This document shows, piece by piece, positions 37,027-49,216 of a stretch of 64,000 nucleotides of DNA. The stretch's first letter is position 1, and every line of letters begins with the position of its first letter. The DNA comes from Fasciolopsis buskii (Eukaryota > Platyhelminthes > Trematoda > Plagiorchiida > Fasciolidae): contig LUCM01000028.1 in NCBI GenBank assembly GCA_008360955.1, positions 43,262 to 107,261 of the forward strand, written 5' to 3'. The notes below the pieces were generated by a model. That model had not been told where the DNA came from. It searched no databases and saw only the letters and a program-made list of their open reading frames with translations. The position numbers and the translations under genes were made by a program.

Positions 37027-37408
37027 GCTCCGGGATCCGGAAATGTATTGTGCGGATACTCCCCCTATCATCCCTCCAGCCTGTCGTCCCGCTGTTCCAG
37101 TCGTGGACGCAATGAAAGCAGCTTTCATTCTCTTGGATTACCTGCACCAACATCGGCGTGTTCATCGGCCTCTTCCTCTTCCTCGTCTGCGCGATCGTAC
37201 CTACAGGATATGTACCAGCAACATCAACAGCGCGAACTTCAATACCATCATCATCACCAGCAACAACAGCACCACCAGCAACACCAGCAGTCCCACGTCC
37301 CTCCTCCGACTGGATTTTCACATCATAACTCAAAATCCCCGGTGCATGAATTGACCACTAGGCAATTGTTGTCCGAGGCTGCTGCCACAGCCTACGCCCA
37401 TGGACTCG
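37027..37408 (+). CDS. Exon 2 of the low-complexity gene (Ser-, His- and Gln-rich)
   Basis: A 382-base internal exon. Acceptor ATTCAG|GCTCCG starts in phase 0, continuous with exon 1; donor GGACTCG|GTAAGC leaves one base (phase 1), continuous with the exon at 46059. The encoded 127 residues begin APGSGNVLCGYSPYHPSSLS. They run through a serine block (ACSSASSSSSSARS), a YLQDMYQQHQQ turn and an alternating poly-His/poly-Gln block, and end in HELTTRQLLSEAAATAYAHG. The last segment is the most complex and could form a helix. Such composition is typical of disordered activation regions in developmental transcription factors and RNA-binding proteins, but no DNA- or RNA-binding domain is visible. 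The open frame runs past the donor to 37431 only by chance. Confidence 0.75.
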
Positions 37409-40400
37409 GTAAGCGAACTGTTTACACTTGATTTTATCGCTGCGGTCGCAGTTGAATTAGTAGGAGTGCATACTAATGATGATTCTATTTAAAAATCCAT
37501 GCGTACTCTTGGTGATTTGAACATTTTAGTTCCAAAGCCAACTGCAGAGCTAACACACACAGCTGTATATGAATGATGACCATAACTACAATGATCACTT
37601 TGCTGATAGATTGCAATTTTTCTCTAGTGGAGAAAGAATAACCACATGACTCTTTCTGAAAGGCACAAATGATTGGATTGGACGCATCGTTGGAGGTTAT
37701 TTCCATAGTGGTATAAAATATGAATGACCATGTTTCGCCATTCCGGAGTGAGGAATGGGCAACCCATCTAGTCGGGTATTTTTATGAGAAAATCTGGTGC
37801 CTATTCAGGCCGCATGAGCTAGATGTATTAATTGGGAACACTGTGTATTTGCACTTCACATTTTACCTGCAATGCTTCCCAAAGAAAAATGCACGGTCGT
37901 TGCAATAAGGAGATTTGATTGTTTTCACAGAATTTGTAGCTGTACTATGATCTAGCTTCTAATAGGAATGTCCAACCAATTTGATTCAGCTTGCACGCGT
38001 ATGCGACCGTCTCTTAGTATCGTCTGTATAATTTCAGATTTGCGTTTCTCCAGCTAACATCGCCGATCGCCCCATCGTACAAACATCATAGCTGAATTTC
38101 ATTGTCCGTAGTCCGTGCACCCAGCTTTCGGGGAAGACTATGAAGAGGCGGTTGTGTATATCCTTCCTTTGAACAGGACAGTATGCTAGGACTGTAGAGA
38201 TGAAGAAAAACCCAGGAATTAATGGCCTCCATGCCCTCACAGCGACGATCGTGAGTACCAGGAAAAAATCAGTTACTGCTTTAAATAAAAAATAGTTGCC
38301 GCTTGGCGGTTATGGAATGAAATTGAAACGTTTAAAATGGTCCCTAAAGAAATTATTGCCAGTTCTGTCGTGTATTCCTTCGGACGTGGATCAGTATTAC
38401 GAAAGTGCTTTGCTAGTAGTGACGGTATCTACTTGCACTGTGAAAGTATTTTTTATCGAGTTTTTTCTTTTGGTGACCTAGTTCTTAGGTTGTGCAGAGT
38501 AGCCTCGACTGTTGTGTTCAAAACCCTCGTTACCATACCTGACCACCACCCAGGACACCGGTAGAGATTTTGGAAGTTACGGGCTATGATACATTCGCTG
38601 AACCATCTCGTTGTTTACCACAATTAACGTTCTGTGGAATAAGCAAATGGTGTTTCTGACAGACTTGTACTTATCAATGAGGGCCTAGTTCACCCGTGAT
38701 CTAGGGTGAATCAGGCATTTCATTGAGACAAATGACATTATCATACTAATCAAGTTATCTCATTATGATGGTTTGTGACTAGTGATCCCACGACTACTTG
38801 AAAATCCTGGGGGCACCTGAAATGTTAATATAAGGATTTCAAGATCTCATTCGATTCTCACCGAACCTAGCTCATTGGAACGTCTACCAAATTAAACCTC
38901 TTCCATTTATCTGAAGTTGGTTCGGGCTTTAAAGGATGACCGATGCAGAATGGTTGATCTCTTCATTTAAACCACCTACTTTCCAGCACCTTAGTAGTGA
39001 GCGGTTATTGTCCCGTAAAAGCCTAGCAATAAACCGTGGGAAGAGGCAAAAGCTACCAAAGAGTGTGAAATGGTGATTTACAAAATACCCGTGCCATCTT
39101 GATGGTCATTTGACGCATCTTCTGAAACAATCTTAGACATCTACTCAAAAGTTCTGCATAAAACGGTCGTGATTACATGTCAGTATCTTATCGTGCAGAT
39201 CTTGCCTTACTTTTTACCTGCCAGTATATCATCTCATAGAAGTGTTCGGTGTAGTTACAGAAACGCGCATATTAGAATCAATACAACTTGTTTGACAGAC
39301 TTTATTCACGTAACCGAAAAAAGTGCAACCATAAGCTAGCCTCAGGGAGGATGGACCTCCACGGTTCAGTTATTAGGTTTTATCTGATACTACGATGCAC
39401 TCCCAGAGTGTTTTGTAGCTTTTCATCAATATTAAACGATGATCTTTGCCCCGTGCGACTGGCCTTTCACATTTCGCTCGATCGGGATTTCGTATGACTC
39501 ATAATATTAGGCCACAGTTTCTGTCATTCTGTTTCCCCGCCTCTTTACCAATCCGTAATGCTCTACCATCTTTTGTTTGTGTGTATGCGCCGTGTACGAA
39601 TGGTTCATTGGATCGAATTGTCTTTAGTCTACTCGACCCGAACAAGGTCGCCCCCACTCAAATCGATCTGGTCGAAAGGAATCTGGCTGTCGAGCCTAGG
39701 GTGGGTAGGGGTGTATGGAACACCGTTTGAGTGGATGCGACTTTGTCTGACTTGGGGACTGGAAGCCAATCGATTATCCGGCACTGAGTTGTGATGTGTC
39801 CTAGAGGACAGTGATAACGGTTGAACACACATCGCTTGCGGAAGGAAATAAACGGCGACAGTCTGTGTATCGTGATGATTGACGTCAGTCGTTTGTCGGC
39901 CGTTAAACCACTTTTGTCCTCATACACCGTCAGAACAAACCGTCTAACATCTGTCTGATCGATTCGCCTCAGGGAGCCAGTAATACCAGTTACCTTCGCT
40001 CTGGTTTCACGTGCACCTTTGCGCACCGTGACAGCGGTACATACATACACACGTACATACCCATCGTCTGGTCATGTTTCCTGTCTTGATGACCGTTGGG
40101 CGGTGACCTGATTATGTCCGCCATACTAGAAGAAACGTGGCCTCGGGATAATAACAACACGAACAGTTCTGTTGTTCCAGTCGTGTGTACGGTGCAATTC
40201 TACTATTTCCAGATGCCTTGTTTGGACTGCTTATTTTTTGGCGTACGCATACGCTTTCGAACTACTCCCCAGCTTCATTTCAAATCGGTGTGATCGACAG
40301 TAATGGTGAGGCTCGGGTCGCATCTGGTTAAGGACTATTTTTGTAAGAGTGGGTACACAATGTCCGAAAATACCTCAGTTTCCGTAAATGTGTGAATATT

Positions 40401-42881
40401 GTGATGGCGTTCAGTGATCACACGGAAGCTGTCGGAATGCCTAAAATACCGGCTTATTGGATTCGTTGATCTTTTAACGCTAGCTTGTTTGCGATTGTCC
40501 ATATCAATGCTTGACGTTTTTGTTCTTTTTTCGATACCAAAGCTAATCAGCTGAGTCGTTAGACAAATAGTTTGTTGCTTTACTAATTGGAGTATGCTTC
40601 AGGGATCTATAGGAAAATATATATACCCTAGAATGAGGCTATATTTTACATCATAGGAAATCTTTTTGAGAGCAATGCACCACATTGAACAAAAGTTGCC
40701 AAAAATGGCACCAGGAGAGTGCTTATAGTTATGTTGTGTTGACAGATATCAATTCAATCTCAATCTTGGTGTTATTTCACATAACCTATGGGGAAAGTCC
40801 ATATTTCCCTCTTGCTGGCTATTCGTGTCATAAGTTAAATAGGGTAGGAAGAACATGGTTGACCCCTGCAGCAATGCCTTACTACTTAATCAAACTTCAG
40901 ATCCTTTTGAAGGTGCTTATTCGTGGACAGCTAGTATGGTTAGTTCTGAAAATGTGGGCAACTGGGGCATCAAAGTATCGCGTTTCTAGAACTGGCATTC
41001 CATCAATAGCTTCACCGCTTTCGAAGTGAAAATGCTTAAGAAAGACAATGCAAGTTATAATTCCTGAATAGATCAGTGATTATGGAGTGACATGAAATTG
41101 AGCCGATTACCTTTGGCTGGTCGTTGTATGGACTGCTTTTCGAAAGTTAGGTGTTTTTCTCCAGCTCAGTACCAAAGTCTCTACTTAACAAAACAACCTC
41201 AAATCACTTTTTCACTGGATGATGAGATGTGCTGGGCGAATTCGACATTTCAGTTAGGGTATTTAGATCAATGAATCCATATTTTTCTTGGTGAAATACA
41301 ACCGGAATCACCGAATCTGGCAATGAGAGATCAGTGTCCGTCGATTGACGAAGCGTGTCATTGTTTGGAGGGGACAGTATCGGGTAAATCTGCCTAACCA
41401 CATTAGTGAAGCACACCATCAATCGTAGATAAGACTCACGTTTTCGGGATGATAGTTCACATCGATCACTTTCGGTGCGAGAGTTACAGGTGACCGAAAT
41501 TCTCACACGTATATCTTGCCCTAGATCACCCAATATTAATGCAGCCGGGACATCCCCGGAATGAATTAAAAGAGAGGATAAAACATCGGAGGTCTTTTCG
41601 AATGTCACGGAGTTGAAAGCCCTTTTGAACAAGAAATGGAGCGTAACAACACTGCTCTTGACAATCAATATAAATTGGACAGTTTTTATTCACTACAATC
41701 AGTTGCAATCGCTATTTTCAGTAACGCAAAGCGACCAATATATCCTGACGTTGCGTCGTTTTTAGCGAGCGTCTCATCTAATTTTGATCAAGACTGGAAT
41801 ATCTGTGAATCAGTATTTGCTCAATTAAACCGCACTGCTGATAAGGGAACGCTTAAATTGCACCATAAATGATTGCTTTTGTCCTAGCAAATCTGATGCA
41901 TCTTTGTGTTGGCTACCCCATAAACAGAGTAACTATTTTATGTGGAGGCGGCTAATGTCTCATGGGCATGCAGGTCACCAGGCTCAACAGCTGATGTTTC
42001 ACTTGGATGCATTGATTTCCAAATGAGCCCTTTGTGCCCTCCGAGAGGCAGTTTCTCAGCTTCATGGTTCGTGTCGAGAGGACGAAGTAGGCGATAGAAT
42101 ATACGGCTCATACATCACCTACCGTGACCTTGAGACGGAACCACACTCCTGACATGTTTCCCGTTTTGGCTCCTCAAAATGTCGGTTTTCCAGGGCACTG
42201 AGGCTAATAAATAGATGCACAAATGAGAGATACATTGTCCGTGTGTCCGGGGTAGTTTGAACTCGTTAAAAAGCGTAGCGTCGGCGTCTGTCGCGCCTGT
42301 CAAAAGCATGGACCAGGTGAACTACAGTCTACCTCACACTCGGCGACGTTGACCACGCGACTGACGCACATGTGCGCACTCTCATGCATACAGCTGCACG
42401 TCCAAACACCGTTTGTTGAGGCCTGAATGCGTAAGCGCTGGGTAATGCGACGCTATGGCCGCTTCGTTTCACCACAGTCGGCCGCAGCAGTATGGGTGGC
42501 TGCTGTTTTTTCGCCGATCGCCCCACTCGGACGTTGGGGCTAGGGTAGGAGCGACGGATTCCGTTTAGGGTGGTGCTGGTAACCGGCATGTTCGCATGTG
42601 TTCACACGTGAGTACACGGGACGGCTTGCGCTCAATCGATGGTAAGCAGACCGTACGACCAACCCGTTCATGCGATGTCATTGTTATGTGATACTGGAGT
42701 TTGTGCTTCGACAAAGCGGAAATGAGTTGGGGTGTAGTGTTTACCGCTGTACATAGGTAAAACGGCCATTGCATTCGGTCCACCCCGCGCGCATTCACAC
42801 CGTTGTGCGCACTAATTTGTCATTTGAGATGAGCGAGTGAGGACGGTGATGAGGATGACGCGTGTTCCGTTGCTCATTTCT

Positions 42882-42901
42882 TGTGTGTGTGTGTGTGTGT
42901 T
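42882..42901. repeat. (GT)n microsatellite
   Basis: A pure GT run, seen directly. Confidence 0.9.
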
Positions 42902-44438
42902 GCTTGCATACTGAGTCTTCATTCTCCCGAAGACAGTCCCACTTTGCATACGCATACGAGTCGCGCACACCCTTCTGCTTTGATTGGATTTCTGTCAGTG
43001 TTCTAGTTCCTAGCCCGTGTTTGTCCACACGTCTGGGTTTGGTACGTCGGGAAGGTTGCCGAGATTGAACATGCTAACAAATCTCAGTTATTTATACGCA
43101 TCGACTTACTACAGTTGTGCTGGCAGGCAGACAAACGTCTGCGTGTGCAGATCCCAATGTGTTCAAGCACATTGAAATCACCATCCCAAATCAGCCAACG
43201 CTTTGGGTAGCACAGGTGAGTGACACGTGTCGCTGGCGCGGTCGCGCACCACCATAGAATGATAGACCCAAGCCAGTTGCACCTCGAGGGGGCATGCTCG
43301 TGATCCTGTATGTAGGGTTTTGCACTTTGTCAGTTTGTGTCCGTGACTGAACTCTCAGATGAGCTACGCTACTGGTGGATGATGTCAACAGAGTAGCAGC
43401 ATCAACTGGTCTGCGCACATGCATACACATGCACAATTACAGAAATTGCCGATCCCTAATCCAGGATGGTTGTCCACTCTCGTCAGGCTATAGATGGGAT
43501 CGGTTACTTGAATCGGGGCTCAGTTGCTTCCACCGTTGTGCTAGCCCGGGCGAAGGACAGCCGTTCGATCATCTATCCCCCTCGTCGTTTGGTTGTATCT
43601 GTGTGCGACTAAATGAAAACAGTAAGAAAAGACTGGGATAACAATTCTCCTCTCTGTCGCTCTGTGCACCATCGGCCCGGCTACTTTTCTCGCGCACCAC
43701 AGTTTCGATATAACACGGGAGATGGGACGCAACCTTAATGACAGTCAGCAAACTCAGTTCATTCCGATTTCGCCTTTCGTTATTGGTGTATGCATAGCTC
43801 GGATGTAGAAAGGGATATTACAATGCTGCGGTAGTAAAGCTCCAGATCTGTCGTAAACCAAAAGTCAATTTTCAATGTAAAGAGTGCTAATTGAACTTCA
43901 CGTCATTTTCGCGTTCTCGTCTTCGAGCGCGGTTGACATTACTCACTATTCAATGTCTTTGTTAAAAAATAAGCCTCAATCACCATGTAAGCAGAGGAGA
44001 GTTTGTCAATTCGCCCCGATAATACCCACAGTTAAACCTATTCTAGCGACCTTCTGCCCTCTCTCCTAATGTTGGCTTAGCTCAGCTGACAAAAAATATC
44101 GACGAATCACAGTTATGGTTCCTCTATAAACTATTCAACCGCGAACTTTAATGCATACTCCTGATAACACATCAGCTTCTGATGACATATCGATTCGGAA
44201 TGTACAAATATATGGATATTTGCACGATAGAAGACCAGGTATGCACACCTGACGGGAGGAAATAATCACGAAACAGATTGTGTGCTTCCGGGAAAATTCT
44301 GTCCAGCCATCCGTGTGCAAAACACTACCGACAACGAAAACGCACTTTTAGGAGCTTGAGTACTTCTGAGGGTTAGCCTTGCCTAACCTTACGAAAAGTT
44401 TGTGAAGAGTCACCGTGTTTTTACATGAACTCATTGTC

Positions 44439-44461
44439 ATATATATATATATATATATATA
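44439..44461. repeat. (TA)n microsatellite
   Basis: A pure AT/TA run, seen directly. Confidence 0.9.
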
Positions 44462-45559
44462 ATTTGTATGCACAAGGTCATTGATGTACTCAGTAGGAAT
44501 AGGTGAGAAAACGTTAACACAATTACTTATATCACGTCGAAGCCCACTGAAATCCTGTTCGCCATAACTTTGTAGTCCAAGTGAATGTTTTAGGCAAATA
44601 CAAATACGTGTTTCTGGAGCAGGGTAACACAACACATCCCAGTGGAACTCTGGACTAGGAGACTTTGGGTATTCCTTCTGACTAGTATTTGTCCCGATTG
44701 ACGTCAGTTTTTTTCCTAACCCTCGGATGTCACGATAATGTAGAAGCCGAAATCGGAGCTAACTTAGTACTTGTTTCTCCACGAATAGCTGTCCTCTGGG
44801 TTTGTGTCTAGTTTGAATGATTTAAAACCAGCCGGCGTCTCAGTCATCCTCACAGTTCCAACCCTTAGTTCATCTGATCAAAAATACAACAAATCACCCG
44901 TTTGTGTAAACAAATGCTCGCATTTCAATCGAGTTGCATTTGCTACTTCATGAAAAGAAAACAGTAAGTGCCAAAAGTCAACTCTCAACTTCATCTGAGA
45001 CACGCCCCTCATTGGTGACGACTCGGCAAAAATAAATAGTAGATCTTTCGCATATAATAGTATTGGAACGTGAAACTCAAACCAGATCGTCCTGAGGCGC
45101 GTAAGTGACATCTGGTGAGATTATTGCATGAAGCAGGAGTGCTGTCAGGTGTCATTATGATTAACTACTGGAAAGATCGTGTTTAGTTGTGTTTGTATCC
45201 GTTGGTAGTAGTGATCAGCATTTTGGTTTGAACACGGCCCTATTTTGAATGTGGTTTTTCGCATCGTTTCTCCGGGAAACTATCCGACTTCCGCTTACCA
45301 CTGTACGTCAAGAACGCCTAATCAACAATAAACACCAATAAGAGGTCCCCAATAGTTCTTTATACAAGCCTTCTCTCCTGACGGACATGAACTACCTATG
45401 GTATGGCTGCATTGAGGATTGATCGACTGGGCTTGAAGCACATCAAGTTATTGGAGTCGACGCGCAACCTAGACCTCAGATACGATTTATTCTTAATTTC
45501 ATAGTGGATGTTAGCATAATCCACTTGCTCGATACTAATCATGCAAAGTTAATTGACTC

Positions 45560-45745
45560 TGATTGTGAATGATATAATGTTAATAACAGCGTTGTTAGTA
45601 GATGTAATGCGCCAACGTTTCGACTACCATGGGTAGTCTTTCTCAAGGCAAGTTTTACAACCAATACATGGCGCATCGATTTTTCGATACTTTCCTTACA
45701 TCATTTGGTCTTAATTGACTCTGCTTTAGCCTGGGCTGTTGAGCG
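45560..45745 (-). mobile_element. Penelope-like element terminal-repeat fragment, - strand (tentative)
   Basis: The minus-strand sequence contains ATCGAAAAATCGATGCGCCA, then CTTGCCTTGAGAAAGACTAC, then GTAGTCGAAACGTTGGCGCA. The CGAAACGTTG word next to a short hairpin is characteristic of Penelope-like terminal repeats, which carry hammerhead motifs. Its hairpin half recurs inverted at 50228-50335, and its other half recurs in the same orientation at 61540-61640. No Penelope RT or GIY-YIG motif was found next to it, so it is probably a solo or truncated repeat. Confidence 0.5.
45607..45676 (-). ncRNA. Hammerhead-like fold (degenerate core)
   Basis: On the minus strand a closing stem pairs ATGCGCC (45676-45670) with GGCGCAT (45613-45607). 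A perfect 7-bp hairpin GACTACC/GGTAGTC with a 3-base loop lies at 45638-45622. GAAAC follows the hairpin immediately (45621-45617), as in a hammerhead stem II/GAAA junction. The other core strand reads CTTGAGAAA and not the consensus CTGATGA, so self-cleavage is doubtful. The geometry and context fit a decayed ribozyme of a Penelope-like terminal repeat. Confidence 0.35.
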
Positions 45746-46058
45746 GTGCGTATTTGATGGGATCTAGGGTAATGGGACAACGCACAATTTGTCCAACTTC
45801 ATGCGAGCGACAGGTGCTTCCCCGTCTTCATATTCATTCTTTCGGCACATCGTTATCAACTTTAAACTGTTATAGTCTCGTCGTCAAATAACCTCTCAGA
45901 CTAAGAAATATCCTTATCTCGGATTGATGCCAATAAAACGATGAGGATAGATTATGACACTATTTGGCACAATGAAGTAGGGATTAGCTTGAATTCAGGT
46001 CCACCTGCTGCTTAGCACTGGATTATACTTTCACTACTTTCTCATATTTGTGTCATAG

Positions 46059-46873
46059 GTCGATGTGATACTCAGGGCTTCATGAGTGGAAACAACCAAG
46101 GACACGCACTGGATATCACCTCACCCAGAAGCAATCCGTACGCTCAATCTTCAGCATCGGGTTTCACGAATCCCTACAACCGTTATCCGACCACTCCGGA
46201 GATCGCGAATTATGGGCATACACAAGCGCACTCTCACCAGTCATCGATGGAACACGGGTTTCATGCAGCACATTTGTCCGGCTCAGATTTCAGTTCTTCA
46301 TCATCCCATGGCGTCCCTTCGACTGCCAGAGGTAGCTCCAGCACTGCCAGTCATAACGCTGGTGGGCATTATATGGGAGGCCACGGCGCTGCATTGTCCG
46401 ACCCCTACCAGTTGTACTCACCGCATTTACGACAATCCTCGTCACACATGCACCCGGCCTTATCTCGTTCGATAGATCAGCAACAGTTGGCATCACCGAC
46501 TCATGTTCAACCTCAATCGGCTGCAGCAGCCGCACATCTAGCCCATTCCATACATGAGGTATCTGGGCTGGCAGCAGCTTACCATGCGTATCACCAGTAC
46601 CATCAGCAACAGCAGGCGGGAAGGCACGGCCTTGGGGTTCCGGTGCCGACATCACCTGTTCCAACACCAGGTGCCCATGCGCACTATCACAACTTGTTGA
46701 ATGCGCAATCACGTGCGTACTACCCGCCCCCTTCAGGATTGGACGAACAGTTCTCCGCACATCGCGAACTCGGTCTCTACACGGCGCACACAGAACGACG
46801 TGATCCAAAGTCCGCTTATCTGGCCGAAACGTACCGAGAGTCTCAGGCGACTTCCGGTCGTTTTCTGTTTTAG
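46059..46873 (+). CDS. Exon 3 (terminal) of the low-complexity gene
   Basis: An 815-base exon with acceptor TTTGTGTCATAG|GTCGATG. Its first two bases complete a Gly codon with the last base of exon 2, giving AHGLG-RCDTQGFMSGNN. The 271 codons include SNPYAQSSASGFTNPYNRYP, a Ser-rich SSSSSHGVPSTARGSSS, repeated His/Tyr/Gln motifs (AAAYHAYHQYHQQQQ), a Pro/Thr segment (PVPTSPVPTPG), and the charged tail RRDPKSAYLAETYRESQATS before a TAG. It is the longest open frame in the window, at 263 codons from its first ATG, and is well beyond chance length. There is no canonical AATAAA within 3 kb downstream on this strand, so the true 3' end is unclear and a donor inside the exon leading to further exons cannot be excluded. 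The product is probably a disordered regulatory protein. Confidence 0.85.
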
Positions 46874-47140
46874 CACTAGGGTTCACTTGTGCGGCGTACG
46901 TACACATGTTTGTGTGACGCCTGATGTGATCGCATCCAGTGCGAAGTGTCTGCTGCTGATACACACTTGAGCCCTAAGCCTATTGTGAAGGATAGCGCAC
47001 ATGCACATGCGCAAACATAGGAACAAGCCGACAGAGCTATTTGCGTCTGCAGCTGGTCGCGTGTGCGTATCCATACGTGACGATGCGCATTGGAGATTTA
47101 TTGATTGAATGAACACCGGATCAACTCCATCACATCCACG

Positions 47141-47166
47141 TGTGTATGTGTGTGTGTGTGTGTGTG
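47141..47166. repeat. (GT)n microsatellite
   Basis: A GTGTATGTGTGT run, seen directly. Confidence 0.9.
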
Positions 47167-48396
47167 AATTGAGGTTCACATAATCCTACATCGACCGCCC
47201 AATCACCACCCCATTTTGCTCGATATACCCTCGTCGTGTCTGTTGCCCTCCGGCTCTGTTGTCCCTCAAAAGGAGTGAAGTATTCACAAATCGATCCGTG
47301 TTTATGTGATGGGTTTCGGAGACTTTTCATTCTTTCGTTTTCTCCAGACAGTACCGTCGAATGTCACTACTAACTACTGCGTTTGTTATCCGATATCTTC
47401 ATGGTCCTCAGTTTCGTTGGGATTTTTGCTATTCCGTGATATGCTCATTATACGAAAAGGAACGATACTGAGAGATAGAAACATTCAATTGTATGTGCTC
47501 TCTGTGTCCTACACACGTACACACATACGTATATGCGCATGTACACATTCGTTCTCAAAAATTACGCGCATTCATGTGCAATATCCCCCGTCCACTGAAC
47601 TCGGAATTTTTTTCTCTATGCTTATTCGTTTTTATTTAATGCAAGAAACTGAACACACGCGGTTATCCGCAACGTGGCGTACACCGGAGAGGGAAGAAAC
47701 GAGCAAAAACGACATTCGCACAATCTTTGATATTGAGAAGCTCATGGTGCGACGTGACCCCGTTTTTATGATCGCAAACGCTTATATACCATTTGTATCT
47801 TTCTTTATCAATATGTACACACTATAGATGAAATTGGTCAAGCCACAGATTCTACTATGGCCAAGTAAAAAAATTTCTGCGCTTGCCCTCACACAAATGA
47901 TAACGCTCATGTTTATGCTGTTCTTCCAGGCGGCGTGTATCGCTGTGTGAGGTCCTATCAATCTACTTATTCATTATTTACGTTTTATTTGTATTATCGA
48001 TCTCTTTGGGCCTCGAGACCTATGGCACAATCAACGAACTTATTAATTAATTGACTAAACAAACAAGCACAGTGTACAGTTTTTGGTTGTTTCTTTCATC
48101 TTTCTTCTAATCGGGTTTTTCAACCATAATACATACACTCTCCAGGTACGCTCGTTTATCATCCATTGTTCGATACCCTCACGATGTTCACGAATGAATG
48201 GGAAAACATGAGAATGGAACTTGCCATAAGTCGGTCAACTTCTGATCCCCCGTTTCCCCTTCTCTTCGGACGACTGTCTAACATGTAGTTCCATCGTACG
48301 TCCGCTTATCTGATCCACCTCACAATCTATCGTGTTATCATGTTTTGTGATTTGGCGTTTTATGGCAGAATACTCGTAGCATTTGTATTGGTCCTG

Positions 48397-48402
48397 TTTA
48401 TT
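48397..48402 (-). terminator. Possible polyadenylation signal AATAAA for the - strand gene
   Basis: TTTATT on the + strand is AATAAA on the minus strand. It is the first canonical hexamer downstream of the Arp6-like stop codon, about 815 bases away. It is a guess based on position only. Confidence 0.25.
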
Positions 48403-49216
48403 GAACAACTGTTCAACACGCGATCCAACTATCATGTCACAATTCGCAAGGGGCAGCATTCACATTCGAGTACACATCCAGTAAGGATCCGTGCTACCGG
48501 CAGGGTCTTGTGCAGCGAAGAGCCCTAATACGTTCAGAGATAGCTCTATCCATAAAGCCCTCTTTACAGTCTGATTCTCTTCGGTACATGCATCTTGTGA
48601 TTATGCGGCTTGTTGCACTGGTTCAGTCTGTGGTCGCGCAACCGTTCGACTTTTGCCCGCTGGCCACTATTATTCAGTCCAGTGGACGAGAACTGAATAT
48701 TGATATCTTGTCTTCTCAAGCACACTTTCTACAGTAACGTCCGATGTCACTCATCATTACAGCTGTTTCTGCATAACATATTCTTTTGCCATTCTCATTC
48801 TGTTTTCTTTCTTTACCATCCTCTTTGATTTTTGATCAAAGCGGCTCGCAGTTTCCGATCGACCGAAGTACTGAAAAGTCCTTGGTCCTTTAAACCAATG
48901 ATGTTGCCCCATGTCGACAATGCCACACTCGACAACGCATGCTACTTCTCATTTCGTTCTTGTTACTTGTAACACATGAGGAAAAGATACAAGCATATAT
49001 ACAAACTTACATACAGACATACATATACACACGCACACAAGAAAGCAGAGTTCGTGTCACGTGTACACATATACATACACATACAGTATGAACTGCGTTT
49101 TTCTGTTACGCCTACTGCATACTGAGTGTTGTATCGCAGTCGACCACGAGTTGGTTATAAACCTGCGGTTGGTCTTAATGTAAGGCAGCAGCTTGGCAGT
49201 TGAACTGCGTTTAGAT

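Larger units (their letters stand above)
37409..46058 (+). other. Inferred 8.65-kb intron 2
   Basis: Bounded by donor CG|GTAAGC and acceptor TTTGTGTCATAG, with matching phase 1. Apart from the Penelope-like fragment at 45560-45745 and TA/GT microsatellites, no element is legible. CA/CG-rich blocks lie at about 39550-40080 and 42330-43440. A minus frame of about 154 codons (41204-41668) contains a good donor-like AAC|GTGAGT but is otherwise unsupported. Confidence 0.65.
46874..49216. other. 3'-3' intergenic region between convergent genes
   Basis: This lies between the TAG of the + strand gene and the stop of the - strand actin-related gene. It holds CA/GT-rich stretches and a GT microsatellite (47141-47166). 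A 173-codon + frame (47306-47827) includes translated CACA repeats and is most likely 3'UTR or chance. On the minus strand the nearest AATAAA downstream of the Arp stop is at 48402-48397. Confidence 0.6.

Noticed and set aside
44070..44095. tRNA A-box-like GGCTTAGCTCAGCTG
   Set aside because: There is no acceptor stem or B box downstream.
47306..47827. 173-codon + frame downstream of exon 3
   Set aside because: It partly translates CACA/GTGT-rich DNA, has no motif, and is within what chance gives for 64 kb in six frames.
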